A stretch of DNA of 64,000 nucleotides from Diploptera punctata (lineage: Eukaryota > Arthropoda > Insecta > Blattodea > Blaberidae): positions 804,001 to 868,000 of the forward strand of contig JASPKZ010007429.1 of NCBI GenBank assembly GCA_030220185.1, in the 5' to 3' direction. Of this stretch, positions 40,371 to 51,718 are shown piece after piece. Under the pieces are notes generated by a model. The model was not told the origin of the DNA. It made no database searches and saw only the letters and a program-made list of their open reading frames with translations. Every line of letters starts with the position of its first letter. Position 1 is the stretch's first letter. The position numbers and the translations under genes were made by a program.

Positions 40371-41095
40371 ACTTAGCAACTTACTTACTTACTTACTTAC
40401 TCACTGGCACTATCGAACCCGTAGGTTCATGGCCGCGCGGACATAAGCTCTCCATACATCCTTATCCTGAGGTAATGCTTTCCAATCATTCCCTGTATAA
40501 TCTACTTCCCTTAAATCATAGTCAATATTGTTCTCCCACCTCATTCTTGGTCTACCAACTGGGCGTTTTCCTTCTGGCTTTCCTACAAGAAGTTTCCATG
40601 CACGTCTTTCATTCCCCATACGCGCAACATGTCCTGCCCATCGCAGTCTACGAGACTTAACTGTTCTTATTATATCTGGCTTCCTATAAAGACCATGTAG
40701 TTCACTGTTATGTAGTTTTCTCCATTCACCTGTCTGTTCTTCTCTCTTTGGTCCAAAAATTTTCCTAAGAACTTTATTCTCAAATACTCGTAATCTCCTT
40801 TCCTCCCTTAAAGTAAGAGTCCATGTTTCGCACCCATATAATATAACTGGTAGAATAATAGTTTTATATATTTCCCGCTTAACGTTTTTTGAAAGGAGTT
40901 GGGACATCAAAAGTCTCTGCAATGCATAATAGCATGCATTTCCAGAATTGAGCCTATGTTTAATTTCTTTGTGCATCTCATTCCTATTTGTGATTATTGT
41001 TCCTAGGCATTTGAATTCAGCCACTTCCTCAAAATTTCCCTCATTTGTCATTAGCTGTCCATTTCCATTATATACTGAATTTTTACTTAGCAACT
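40371..41095 (-). mobile_element. RTE-1 copy, 11-bp target duplication, open reading frame
   Basis: Insert 40382-41084 between ACTTAGCAACT (40371-40381 and 41085-41095). The frame is open over its whole length (from SVYNGNGQLMTNEGN to MNLRVR, about 220 residues) and ends with (AAGT)4. Nearly identical to the copies at 45388, 51732 and 60135, so recent. Confidence 0.92.
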
Positions 41096-41350
41096 GTATT
41101 GGAAACTAATTTCGGCCATTTTGATCTTTTATTTTTTATCTTCTCAGCCTCTTCCCTCTTAGGAATGCCACAATTAGCTTAGAGACGCGGGAAACTTCTG
41201 TTTCGACTTTAATATAAGTAGCTTTCGATTCATTTTACATCTCAGTACAGTCTAATTCAACCCAGGAAGTTACTACAGACCTTATGGGCTACGCCAGTGT
41301 CCCCCTACCTACAGATGGTAGATGTTGCCAAACTCATAATAACGATATGT

Positions 41351-41939
41351 TTGTTTAGGATCCAGTGAGATCCAAAATTATTTTAAAAAATCAAAGTATA
41401 GAACAGGTGTCTAGTTTCAAATATTTGGGCTGTGATGTTGGCCACAATGTGGAAAGAGATATTGACTCCAAAATAAATAAATTTCGGACGGTGTGTGGAA
41501 CAATACAGAGAACATTCAAAAATAAAATTATAAAAGAAACCAAGATAAAAATGTATAATGTTATGGCAGTTCCCACAATATTGTATGGATGTGAAACTTG
41601 GGCTCCAGTGAAAAGACAGAAGGATAGAATACAGACGGCGGAGATGAGGTTCCTAAGACAAGTAAAAGGATGTACAAGACTTGATAGAATAAGAAATGAG
41701 GATATAAGAGAAGAATTGAAAGTACAGCCTTTATTGGATAAGGTCACGAATTACAGACAGAAATGGATTGATCACATGGATGGAATGAGTAAGGAGAGAT
41801 ATCCATTGTTAGCAAGAAATTATCAAGCAAGAGGAAGGCGTGATGTTGGAAGACCTAGAAGACGTTGGGCTGATGCATTATGAAGTCGGAACGGGCAATT
41901 GCCTAATCGCTGGAGTGATGATGATGATGATTGTTTAGG
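41351..41939 (+). mobile_element. RT-2 copy, 9-bp target duplication
   Basis: Insert 41360-41930 between TTGTTTAGG (41351-41359, 41931-41939). Open frame 41365-41883 (172 residues): VRSKIILKNQSIEQVSSFKYLG, PTILYGCETWAPVKRQ, LRQVKGCTRLDRIRNEDIRE, YRQKWIDHMDGM and GRRDVGRPRRRW; 3' end (GAT)n. This copy supplies the reference order used to recognise the inversion at 29533-29816. Confidence 0.9.
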
Positions 41940-42593
41940 GAGGGATGGAGGGGTAAGGTTAGAAGTACTTTTTCCAAATCTATGTACTATACATTTAAAA
42001 ACCGTAGTTTTTCTTTTACGGCATGCAAACTAGTTTTATAGTAAATATGAGAGTCAACACTTTCACACAGGATAGTACGGATCCGCACGAGCTCAGCGAC
42101 AAGTGGTAACTGGTTTTTTTTAAGAGAGGGTGGCTTAGACGGCTACAACTTACAACTATGTACCTGCTGTGTTGCAATCTTCAATTTTATATAAGGATTT
42201 CTCTCGAGAAAATAATGTTAAAATGGCAACCCATTTCCCTATTCCAAACACACAGTAACTTCCTGGGTTAATTCTGAGTGTAAAAGTTTCTTACTCCCTT
42301 AGTATATTCTCCAGATTGTAAGTCATATGTGAACCAAATTTGGTTGAAATTTTTCCAATAGGCATTCAAACGTTATGCTAGAACATGTGCAACACACACA
42401 CACATATCCACAATCATTATCGTCGTCATCAGTCAATCGAAAAGTGGCCTACGATCCTTGTGTATGGTGGTCCAGCCACTCCACTGTCGTTTGAGCGACA
42501 GCCCGGGTTCCTGGTCAGAGACCATTTGTACCGATCATACCAGTTGTGATATGCTGATTGTAGTTAGTATATTATAATATAGTGATATGTTTA
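41940..42593. other. No recognised gene
   Basis: Intervening sequence before the tandem array. A short (CA)n at 42392-42404. The last bases (42540-42593) are the unduplicated left flank of the array. Confidence 0.4.
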
Positions 42594-43792
42594 CTGTAAT
42601 CTAGTTAAAACCAGGCGTTATTGCAGCTTAAGGGCTCCGTACACAAACACATATATAGGGCTATTCAGAAGGAAGGAACAGACTCAAACATTTATTTCTG
42701 CTGTAATCTAGTTAAAACCAGGCGTTATTGCAGCTTAAGGGTTCCGTGCTATTGGCTCCGTACACAAACACATATATAGGGCTATTCAGAAGGAAGGAAC
42801 AGACTCAAACATTTATTTCTGCTGTAATCTAGTTAAAACCAGGCGTTAATTGCAGCTTAAGGGTTCCGTGCTATTGGCTCCGTACACAAACACATATATA
42901 GGGCTATTCAGAAGGAAGGAACAGACTCAAACATTTATTTCTGCTGTAATCTAGTTTAAAACCAGGCGTTATTGCAGCTTAAGGGTTCCGTGCTATTGGC
43001 TCCGTACACAAACACATATATAGGGCTATTCAGAAGGAAGGAACAGACTCAAACATTTATTTCTGCTGTAATCTAGTTAAAACCAGGCGTTATTGCAGCT
43101 TAAGGGTTCCGTGCTATTGGCTCCGTACACAAACACATATATAGGGCTATTCAGAAGGAAGGAACAGACTCAAACATTTATTTCTGCTGTAATCTAGTTA
43201 AAACCAGGCGTTATTGCAGCTTAAGGGTTCCGTGCTATTGGCTCCGTACACAAACACATATATAGGGCTATTCAGAAGGAAGGAACAGACTCAAACATTT
43301 ATTTCTGCTGTAATCTAGTTAAAACCAGGCGTTATTGCAGCTTAAGGGTTCCGTGCTATTGGCTCCGTACACAAACACATATATAGGGCTATTCAGAAGG
43401 AAGGAACAGACTCAAACATTTATTTCTGCTGTAATCTAGTTAAAACCAGGCGTTTTATTGCAGCTTAAGGGTTCCGTGCTATTGGCTCCGTACACAAACA
43501 CATATATAGGGCTATTCAGAAGGAAGGAACAGACTCAAACATTTATTTCTGCTGTAATCTAGTTAAAACCAGGCGTTATTGCAGCTTAAGGGTTCCGTGC
43601 TATTGGCTCCGTACACAAACACATATATAGGGCTATTCAGAAGGAAGGAACAGACTCAAACATTTATTTCTGCTGTAATCTAGTTAAAACCAGGCGTTAT
43701 TGCAGCTTAAGGGTTCCGTGCTATTGGCTCCGTACACAAACACATATATAGGGCTATTCAGAAGGAAGGAACAGACTCAAACATTTATTTCT
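42594..43792 (+). repeat. Tandem array of ten ~121-bp units made of a transposon end plus its flank
   Basis: The word GGGCTATTCAGAAGGAAGG begins at 42658, 42779, 42901, 43023, 43144, 43265, 43386, 43509, 43630 and 43751 (spacing 121-123). Each unit is about 78 bp starting CTGTAATCTAGTTAAAACC, containing GCGTTATTGCAGCTTAAGG, then 43 bp of the terminal repeat of the transposon at 43749-44319. The first unit lacks 14 bp (a GTTCCGTGCTATTG stretch). Copies are otherwise nearly identical. The last unit runs on into the complete transposon. Confidence 0.97.
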
Positions 43793-44319
43793 TCCAAACT
43801 ACAAAAAATAGAAACACAATTCCAACGTTCCTGGAAAGAGAAAAGTCTGAAGTTCCGATCATGACCGCATTGGCGCTGTTGCTTGTCACGTTGATTGTTT
43901 GTATCAAAATGGAGACTCAATAGGATGTTGGATTGGAAGAGGAGGAGCAGAAGAAGCAACTTCATAAACCGGTGGCCTCCCCAGGTCACCAGACCTAATC
44001 CCGTGTGATTTTTATCTGTGGGAATACGTAAAAGGCCGTGTTTTTTTTATCCCTCCTGTACCTGACACTCTTGAAGACCTGTGACATCGAATTGCTGAAG
44101 CTGTGAATTCGATAACTAGACACCAGCTGATCCGTGTGTGGCAAGAAATGAGCCACCGTTTTGATATTTGTCGTGTAACACATGGTGCCCATATTGAATG
44201 CATAAACTAGTGAAATTTGAACTTTTCTCTGTCCAGGAAAGTTGAGATTGTGTTTATATTTTTTGTAGTTTGGAAGAAATAAATACTTGAAGTATGTTCC
44301 TTCTTTGTGAATAGCCCTG
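43749..44319 (+). mobile_element. Mariner-like element, internally deleted, ~95-bp terminal repeats
   Basis: Left arm GGGCTATTCAGAAGGAAGG... AAACTACAAAAAATAGAAAC matches the inverse of the right arm, which ends GAATAGCCCTG before TA (44320-44321). The arms are about 95 bp and roughly 80% alike. Between them is a transposase C-terminus. The left arm's first 43 bp are part of the tandem array. Confidence 0.88.
43945..44212 (+). pseudogene. Mariner-like transposase C-terminal fragment
   Basis: Plus-strand residues RWPPRSPDLIPCDFYLWEYVK (third acidic position), PPVPDTLEDL, stop, then RVWQEMSHRFDICRVTHGAHIEC. One in-frame TGA (near 44081) and a T8 run (44040) where slippage is likely. The catalytic N-terminal two thirds are gone. 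Confidence 0.78.
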
Positions 44320-44435
44320 TATAACTGATTTTTTGACATTTAGGAATGAAGGCCAATTATGACATGAAGAGAAAAGTAAATGCCTGAACCAGCATTTAAA
44401 CCGAGACCTCAAACTCTATACGTTAGCGCTCTAAT

Positions 44436-44438
<3 letters not shown>

Positions 44439-44499
<61 letters not shown>

Positions 44500-44520
44500 C
44501 TGTGTAGAGAGAGAGAGAGC
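44439..44520. repeat. Compound microsatellite (TA)n(TG)n(GA)n
   Basis: Continuous TA, then TG, then GA dinucleotide runs. Confidence 0.95.
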
Positions 44521-44537
44521 ATTTAGTTCTATACATA

Positions 44538-44654
44538 CAATGATTTGAGGGAAATAGATTATACAGGGGATAAATGGAAAATATTAGCTCTGGATAGGGA
44601 GAGCTTATGTCCGCGCGGCCGTGATCCTACGGGTTCGAGTGGGCCAGTGATTTA

Positions 44655-44655
<1 letters not shown>
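44538..44655 (+). pseudogene. RTE-1 3' terminal fragment
   Basis: DLREIDYTGDKWKILALDRESLCPRG-like residues and the end GGGCCAGTGATTTAG, followed by (ATT)n (44656-44742). About 115 bp remain. Confidence 0.75.

Positions 44656-44742
<87 letters not shown>
44656..44742. repeat. (ATT)n microsatellite
   Basis: About 29 ATT units between two RT fragments. Confidence 0.95.
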
Positions 44743-44743
<1 letters not shown>

Positions 44744-44754
44744 ATTAAAACTGT

Positions 44755-45335
44755 ATAGGAGAAGAAATGGAAAATATAAATTTCAACAATGGAGAAGAAC
44801 TAAAACCTAATATTGAATGCACTTATTTAGGAACAAAATTAGACCATTCAAGCGATAACACAGTGGAAATTAAAAATAGAATAGCTCAAACAAAACAAGC
44901 AATAAATGCTTTAAACTCTGTTTGGTGGAGCAAAAATATTACAAAAAAATAGAAAATTACAAATAAAAATAATATTAAGTACAGAAATGGACGTTTTAAG
45001 AAGATCAGCTGGAAAATATAGAATGGATAGAATACGAAATAAAGAAATAAGGGAAATTATGGGTGTACAAGAGGAGCTGGAAATCATAGACATTATAGAA
45101 AAGAAAATATTACAGTGGTATGGCCATGTCAAAAGAATGCCAGAGCAAAGATGGCCTAAAATTGTTATGGAATGGATCCCAATAGAAAGGAGGAAGAGAG
45201 GAAGACCGAAGAAAACTTGGATAGAAGGGATACAAACAGCTATGAATATTAGAGGATTGGAGGAAGATCAATCGATGGACAGAGGAGAGGAATGGCGTTT
45301 GGTGTCCGGAAGACGGCGCAGCTGACATGATACCG
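44755..45335 (+). pseudogene. RT-4 family fragment between two (ATT)n tracts
   Basis: ECTYLGTKLDHSSDN and NALNSVWWSKNITKK, then after a deletion of the YGxE region, LRRSAGKYRMDRIRNKEIRE, KKILQWYGHVKRMPEQRWP and IERRKRGRPKKTWIEGI, ending SGRRRS. Same family as 58130-58975 (both have EERW...KRGRPK.TW). The 3' end GATGATG runs into (ATT)n at 45340-45372. Confidence 0.8.
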
Positions 45336-45339
45336 GATG

Positions 45340-45342
45340 ATG

Positions 45343-45372
<30 letters not shown>
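45340..45372. repeat. (ATT)n microsatellite
   Basis: Tail of the preceding RT copy or target of the next RTE-1 copy. Confidence 0.9.
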
Positions 45373-45373
<1 letters not shown>

Positions 45374-45387
45374 GTTTATTGTTATTA

Positions 45388-46206
45388 TTAGTTACTACTG
45401 GCCGATAGCGAGAAGATACTAAAGGCCAATACGCACACACTATTGAGTAACTCTAAGAAATTAGGACTGGAAGTAAATATCAGTAAAACTAAATATATGG
45501 TCACACGTAGAAATTCAGTATATAATGGAAATGGACAGCTAATGATAAATGAGGGAAATTTTGAGGAAGTGGCTGAATTCAAATATCTAGGAACAATAAT
45601 CACAAATAGGAATGAGATGCACAAAGAAATTAAACATAGGCTCAATTCTGGAAATGCGTGCTATTATGCATTGCAGAGACTTTTGATGTCTCAACTCCTT
45701 TCAAAAAACGTTAAACTGAAGATATATAAAACTATTATTCTACCAGTTATATTATATGGGTTCGAAACATGGACTCTTACTTTAAGGGAGGAAAGGAAAT
45801 TACGAGTATTTGAGAATAAAGTTCTTAGGAAAATTTTTGGACCAAAGAGAGATGAACAGACAGGTGAATGGAGAAGACTACATAACAATGAACTACATGG
45901 TCTTTATAGGAAGCCAGATATAATAAGAACAGTTAAGTCTCATAGACTGCGATGGGCAGGACATGTTGCGCGTATGGGGAATGAAAGACGTGCATGGAAA
46001 CTTCTTGTAGGAAAGCCAGAAGGAAAACGCCCAGTTGGTAGACCAAGAATGAGGTGGGAGAACAACATTAACTATGATTTGAGGGAAGCAGATTATACAG
46101 GGAATGATTGGAAAGCATTAGCTCAGGATAGGGATGTATGGAGAGCTTATGTCCGCGCGGCCATGAACGTACGGGTTCGATAGTGCCAGTGAGTAAGTAA
46201 GTAAGT
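45388..46206 (+). pseudogene. RTE-1 copy with 246-codon open frame
   Basis: Starts right after the YADD box (LLLADSEKILKANTHTLLSN) and is open to AAMNVRVR, then GTGCCAGTGAGTAAGTAAGTAAG. Main blocks: KTKYMVTRRNSVYNGNGQLM, KYLGTIITNRNEMHKEIKH, YGFETWTLTLREER (usual C changed to F), KVLRKIFGPKRDEQTG, GHVARMGNERRAWKLLVGK and KRPVGRPRMRWEN. Confidence 0.9.
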
Positions 46207-46473
46207 TCTAATACATACTGAACAAGTGAATAGTTTTAAGTATCTAGATTAGATTAGTAGACATGGGTTCGGGTTGTAAGACCTTAACGCGGAAACCTTA
46301 TTTTTGGTTCATTGTGTTACCCCATCTTTACTTTGTGCAATAAACGAGATGAAGTCTACTCTACGGTCAGAACTCATTAGACCCAGAAATAATAAATAAT
46401 TTAAAAAAAATAATAATTTATGGGAGACAGTTGATGCTAATGCTGACCACACACAGGAGTGCATCCATGTCCT
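46207..46473. other. No recognised gene; trace of RT-2
   Basis: AACAAGTGAATAGTTTTAAG at 46218 reads EQVNSFKYL, a scrap of an RT-2 element. The rest is unassigned. Confidence 0.35.
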
Positions 46474-47206
46474 TTATCGTAAGTAAGCCACGAGTGATTT
46501 CCAAATTATCGATAAATTCACGACTCACGAAGTGAGGAGTGAATTTATCTAGAGAATTTGGAAAATCAAGAGTGGCATTTGTTAGGACTATTTAACGAAT
46601 AAAATTAAGCTGTTTACTCACAAATCATTATTTAACTATAGTTATTTTAAAATATTTATATATTTAATGTAATCGGCGATGTTTGAAAACAAATGAGAAA
46701 CGATAGGTACGCTTCTACTGCTTCTTTTGTTTATCACTGCAACCAGATCATATTATTTATTGCCAAGGAACGCAATATTGTAAGATCGCTCTCTAGTGGA
46801 GAAAAAATGACACATCAAACTGTATATTAATTCATTTCTGATGTCGTATGATGTAAATATGACAATTATATTTTTTTTCTGGATTGTTACCTGGGAAAAA
46901 ATATATTTAAGAAAGTGGTTTCTTTTTTTGGTGGTATAATCAATTGCTACAAATGTTTTATAATAACTCCCGCATGCGGTACTATATATACAATATGGTA
47001 GCCGTATTTCTCACGGTCTCAGTCACTGCAAAATAACGGTCAGACCTGTTCAGAATATTAAATAGGAGGAGCTTTATTTAATATGGTAAGTATAACACTG
47101 ATAAATATTTCGTGAAACACGACTCTGATTGGTTGTAAAACAGAAATCATTGAAACGTGATTGGCCATTGAGTCCCATTTGGGGCATGAGTTAAATAGTC
47201 TTTCTA
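46474..47206 (-). repeat. Repeat U1, copy 4
   Basis: From the terminal hairpin (GCCACGAGTGATTTCC, CGACTCACGAAGTGAGGAG) to GGGGCATGAGTTAAATAGTC. Collinear with copy 3 with few differences, so this end structure is conserved between separate loci. Confidence 0.8.
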
Positions 47207-47217
47207 AATGCATATTG

Positions 47218-48412
47218 TAGGATATAAAACTTTTCTTTTTGCGCGATACTGCCTTTTGTCTTACTTACAGCAATGGCGACCATAATTGAAAGTTCAACTT
47301 CCTACATTTCGGGGTTGCCAACCTGAATAACTATACTGTAATATTACATATCACAAACCTCTTGCGGGAAGTAAAACCACTGTCCTATGTATACTATGTA
47401 CAATGTATGTACAAAAATATATCCAAAATGTAGTGTTAATATACATTATACGAAACAAATCACTGCATTTTAAATGAACTGAACTTTATTTGAAACAATA
47501 TAAAATAATAGATACGTACTTGTCGCCGATAGAAGAAGCAGTAAGGCAGTAATCCCTACTGCTCAAACAAATAGAGGGATTCGCTCTGGCTTTATGCTAA
47601 TGGGTTTTATATTGATAGTAGTAGAAATGAAATTTACGGCTCCTAAAAATTTTATGACTGGTGTCACGGCCTGCTGTATTCTCAACTAATAAACATTGTC
47701 CACACTGTTAACGTTAGTCAGTTGTTTATAATGAATCCAAATATTTCCAACAAAAATGTTATTATTTTACTATTATTTATTATTTTGAAAACACCATCTC
47801 GCAAAAAATTATGTACAACGCACGTTTGTGAAGTGTTTTACAGAATCTCAGAAATTAAAAACCTAGCGATAGTGAGGTTTTTAAACATTTCCTCGCTTCT
47901 GTAAAAAAACACTTCCTAAGCTTACATTATTTTTTGCGCGATGGTGTTTTCAAAATAATAAATAATAGTAAAATAATAACATCTTTGTTGGAAATATTTG
48001 CGTTCATTATAAACAATTGATTAACGTTAACAGTGTGGGCATAGTTTATTAGTTGAAACAATCGGAGGCCTTGAGACCATTTAGTGACAAAATGGCGGCA
48101 AGTACATATTTGTTTTATATTGTTTAAAATAAAGTTCAGTTCATTTAAAATGCAGTGATTTGTTTCGTATAATGTATATTAACACTACCTTTTGGATAGT
48201 TTTTTGTATATACATTTTATGTAGTATACGTAGAGGGCAGTGGTTTTACTTCCCACACGCGTGTTTGTAATATGTAATATTACAGTATAGTTATTTTTAT
48301 TACAGTGTAGTTATTTAGGTTGGCAACCCTCAAATGTAGGAAGTTGAACTTTCAATCGTGGTCGCCATTGCTCTATGTACGACAAAACGCACTATCGCGC
48401 ATAAATTAAAAT
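47218..48412. mobile_element. 1.2-kb inverted repeat (foldback-type element)
   Basis: Outer ends TGCGCGATACTGCC (47238) and its inverse GCACTATCGCGCA (48403). The arms remain alignable almost to the centre at about 47870: CAATGGCGACC / GGTCGCCATTG, GAAAGTTCAACTTCCTACAT, ATATACATTATACGAAACAA, AACTGAACTTTATTT and CACCATCTCGCAAAAAAT / TTTTTGCGCGATGGTG. The left arm has an extra 120 bp (about 47525-47645) related to 4585-4645. A second TGCGCGAT-type motif starts the inner third. No coding region. Confidence 0.8.
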
Positions 48413-48421
48413 TAACATAAT

Positions 48422-49338
48422 ATGAATCTGATACTTGTACTGGAACACAATTTTGTTATAAAAACTAGAAATGAAGTAAGTAAAAATAAAATTCATACTA
48501 ATCAAGGAGTTAAACAAGGATGCAGTATCTCTCCACTTTTGTTTAACCTATATATCAATGATATAATAAAAAATAAAGGAATAAAATTAGATAAAACACA
48601 CTACTTGAAAACATTATTATATGCTGATGACCAGGTAATAATAGCAAATACGGAAGACGAGCTTCAAAGGAATATTTTTAAATTACATAATATATGTGAA
48701 CAATATAATCTCAAAATATCCGTAGAAAAAACTAAGGTAATGGCATTCCAAGGGAAAAATCAAATCAGATCCAAAATAGTAATAGGAAACAAAATCATAG
48801 AACAGGTGAACCATTTCAATTATCTAGGATGTGACATTTCATTTAATTATGATTATGATATAAATAATAAAATAGCAAAATTCCAGGGAATTTGTGGTAC
48901 GATAAAACGATCACTAAATAACAAAACAACAAGAGAGACCCAATTGAAATTTTATAAAATGTTGGCAGTACCGGTACTGTTCTATGGATCAGAAGCCTGG
49001 ATACATAAAAAACAAGATCTAAGTAGGATAAAGGCGGCAGAAATGAATTTTTTGAGATCTGTTAAAGGGTGCACTAAGGAAGACAGAATCAAGAACACAG
49101 AAATAAGACAGGAACTTGAAATATTTGCAATAACTGATAAAATAGATACATATAGACAAAAAAATGGAAGCAACACATAGACAGAATGAATGAAGATAGA
49201 TATCCAAAACAAATAACAAAATACAAACCTAAAGGCACCCGAGATGTGGGCAACCTAGAAAGAGATGGGCTGAAGTCGGAACGGGTCAACAGACCTAATC
49301 CATGAATGCAGATGATGATGATGATGAATCTGATACTT
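48422..49338 (+). mobile_element. RT-2 copy with YADD box, 15-bp target duplication
   Basis: Insert 48437-49323 between two copies of ATGAATCTGATACTT (48422-48436, 49324-49338). Open frame 48422-49180 with HTNQGVKQGCSISPLLFNLY, LKTLLYADDQVIIANTEDEL (catalytic box), FNYLGCDISFNYDYD, YGSEAWIHKKQ and LRSVKGCTKEDRIKNTEIRQ. A frameshift in an A7 run (49159-49165) separates the last part (WKQHIDRMNEDRYPKQ...). The annotated ATG and first five codons come from the target duplication, not from the element. Confidence 0.92.
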
Positions 49339-49361
49339 TTTTAGCCGTCACCCTTTACACC

Positions 49362-49388
49362 CCACACACACACACACACACACACACA
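49362..49388. repeat. (CA)n microsatellite
   Basis: About 13 CA units. Confidence 0.9.
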
Positions 49389-49552
49389 ATCATAATGCGC
49401 TGTGTAAGTGAGAAGTTCAGAATTATATCAGATACTCAGTACCATTTAGAGTAATTCTGTATGATCTAAATTGCTGTCGTCAACAATAATATTAAAGTTT
49501 TCTTTTTTTGTTTTTTCAGAATTATATATCTAGGCCTATGCATTATTATTTT

Positions 49553-50247
49553 CTGCTGTAGATCAACATCATCGTCCTTTCAAGTATTAGGCCCAGTGGC
49601 CCGTTACGGTCTCCCGCCATCTCCGAAAAGGTCGACCCACAGATCTTCTGCCTCGAGGAATGTAGTGAAGAATTTGTTTTGGTATTCTGTGACGATTCAT
49701 GCGCTGAATATGGGCTAGCCAATTGTTTCTATATTCTTGGAGGTATTCAGATATAGGTCCTACGATGTTTAACTTTCTGGCTATTGTTGAATTTCTTTGG
49801 TGGTCTAGAAGGCTATAACCTGCAGTTCGTCGCAGAAATTTCATCTCCGTGGCTGTAATATGACGATCATCCTGAGTTCTGATGGTCCAAGCTTCACTGC
49901 CATAACAGATTATGGGTCTAGCGAGAATTTTATAGATTTTCATTCTTGTGTGTCTCTGCACTTTTGATTGTTTAAAAATTTGGTTGATAATTCTTAAAGC
50001 TTTATTATAGTTTTGTATTTTAAAGGATATATCACATTCCTCATTATAAGTTAGATTATATCGTAAGTATTTAAATGAATTAACTTGCTCTAATATTGAA
50101 TTCTGAATACAAATTTTACTTCTTACTGGGAATTTCCCTTGAAAGGCCATAACTTTAGATTTTATTGTTGATATTTCCATGTTAAATCGTTGGGCTATTA
50201 TATTAATTTGATGAATGTAGATATACAGTGTATATACTGCTGTAGAT
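49553..50247 (-). mobile_element. RT-2 copy, 11-bp target duplication
   Basis: Insert 49564-50236 between CTGCTGTAGAT (49553-49563, 50237-50247). On the minus strand the frame is open from the truncation point (YIYIHQINIIAQRFN) to the end: KSKVMAFQGKFPVRSKICIQ, NSFKYLRYNLTYNEECD, YGSEAWTIRTQDDRHITATE, LDHQRNSTIARKLNI, RNNWLAHIQRM and GRRSVGRPFRRWRE. The YADD box is just upstream and missing. A separate subfamily from the 41360 copy. Confidence 0.9.
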
Positions 50248-50739
50248 ATGCAGTATAATTTTGCAATAGTCTTAAGAAATTGTCATTTAATAAATTTATG
50301 ATGGCATAGATAATAGTTTTAGACGTAAAATATTTAGGATGTATCAATAAATTGCTTGATATTTCAAAACTTATGTGAAGCTGCTATCGTGTTAAAAAAA
50401 ATCATTTTTGTGTTCGAGAACGAAGTTCGAATACTTTTGTGTTTACCGAGTCGAAGAGACTAATATTTAGTAATGCATTATTTTCAAGAGGTGGCAGCAC
50501 TGACCCGGTCAAGTCTTTCCATATTATACCACTTCTATGATTCCCAGTCTAGTGCTGCACTCTGGTGGTAAATGAATTAAAATTAGTTGAGTCGGTAATA
50601 TAGAACGCTGTTTAAAAATTCCTACGATTACTGTATTATTTTCTTACCATTTTTTTCGCAGGTATAATTTTTCGATGCTGACGCTCTCTCGAATGCTAAG
50701 AATTAATTAATATTTTGTATATGTTTTTCTGTAATTATA
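50248..50739. other. No recognised gene
   Basis: AT-rich; no repeat partner found. Confidence 0.4.
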
Positions 50740-50925
50740 TAACTTATCTATCATTAACTGGTTGCATTATAGATCGAAATGTAATAGATATCTTATTGAT
50801 CAAATCGTATTTAATATTAGAGTTAATTGTGATTGTTATATTCTGATGTTTGTCCTGGTGAGTGGAAGAGAAGGCCACATGACCTTAACTCAACCAGGCT
50901 AAATAAGTAAATTAATTAATCAATT
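50740..50925 (+). mobile_element. LINE-J 3' UTR-only copy
   Basis: Matches 7840-8030: GGTTGCATTATAGATCG, GTTAATTGTGATTGTTATAT, TTTGTCCTGGTGAGTGGAAG and the 3' hairpin (one change), then an (AATT)-like tail. Confidence 0.75.
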
Positions 50926-50936
50926 AATTATTCACG

Positions 50937-51125
50937 GAATCTTCTTGTAGGAAAACCAGAGGGAAAACGCCCAGTTGGTAGACCAAGGATGAGGTGGGAG
51001 AATAACATTAACCATGATTTGAGGGACGTAGATTATACAGGGACGATTGGAAAACATTGGCTCAGGATAGGGATATATGGAGAGCTTATGAACCTACGGG
51101 TTCGATAGTGCTAGTTAGTTGGTTA
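50937..51125 (+). pseudogene. RTE-1 3' fragment with (TTAG)n-type tail
   Basis: NLLVGKPEGKRPVGRPRMRWEN to DLRDVDYTG, a frameshift, and RIYGELMNLRVR-like end; tail GTTAGTTGGTTAGTTAG. Confidence 0.8.
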
Positions 51126-51129
51126 GTTA

Positions 51130-51718
51130 GTTATTTAGTCATTAATTAAAATAAAAAACAAAAGCACCAAATTTCTGATGGAACGATGGTAGTTCATATT
51201 GCAGAATATATTACAGTACGTGTGCAGTATTGAGAAGTACTCGGGCTTTAGCATTTATGCCTAATTTTTCCTGAAAGAATAATAAAATTCTATAATGTAA
51301 AAACATTTCGTGAAATGTTATACCACCTGGAAGAGTTTAAGTGTGCCTAAAAGCCTAGTTTACCAACATGTTCCTTTTCTAAATTTAAATTTACTTAATT
51401 CGTCCGAGTTCAAAGTTGCCGGGACTCTGGACATTTTCGGAGAACTTTGGATTCATTAACTTCCCAGAAAATATTAATTTTAATCACCTAATATGTAAGT
51501 GTTGCAACTCAAGAAATCTAAATTTTGCAGGATCACTGAATTAAGTCAGTTTCCTTTGTATAATTTAATGAATTTGAAATTAGAATTGGGCTATTTCCGA
51601 CAAGGAGTTTCTATTATCACTGGTCTACAATGATTTTGCTACTGAACAAAAACAAGTTTATCTAACCTAATTCGAGTGTGCTGATTACAGATCTGAAGTT
51701 CGTTTTTCTCAAGTACGT
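51130..51718. other. No recognised gene
   Basis: AT-rich flanking DNA; supplies the target duplication for the next insert. Confidence 0.4.

Noticed and set aside
42594..43792. CRISPR-like regular spacing of repeats
   Set aside because: The units are head-to-tail identical repeats with no variable spacers, in a eukaryotic context, and derive from a transposon end.
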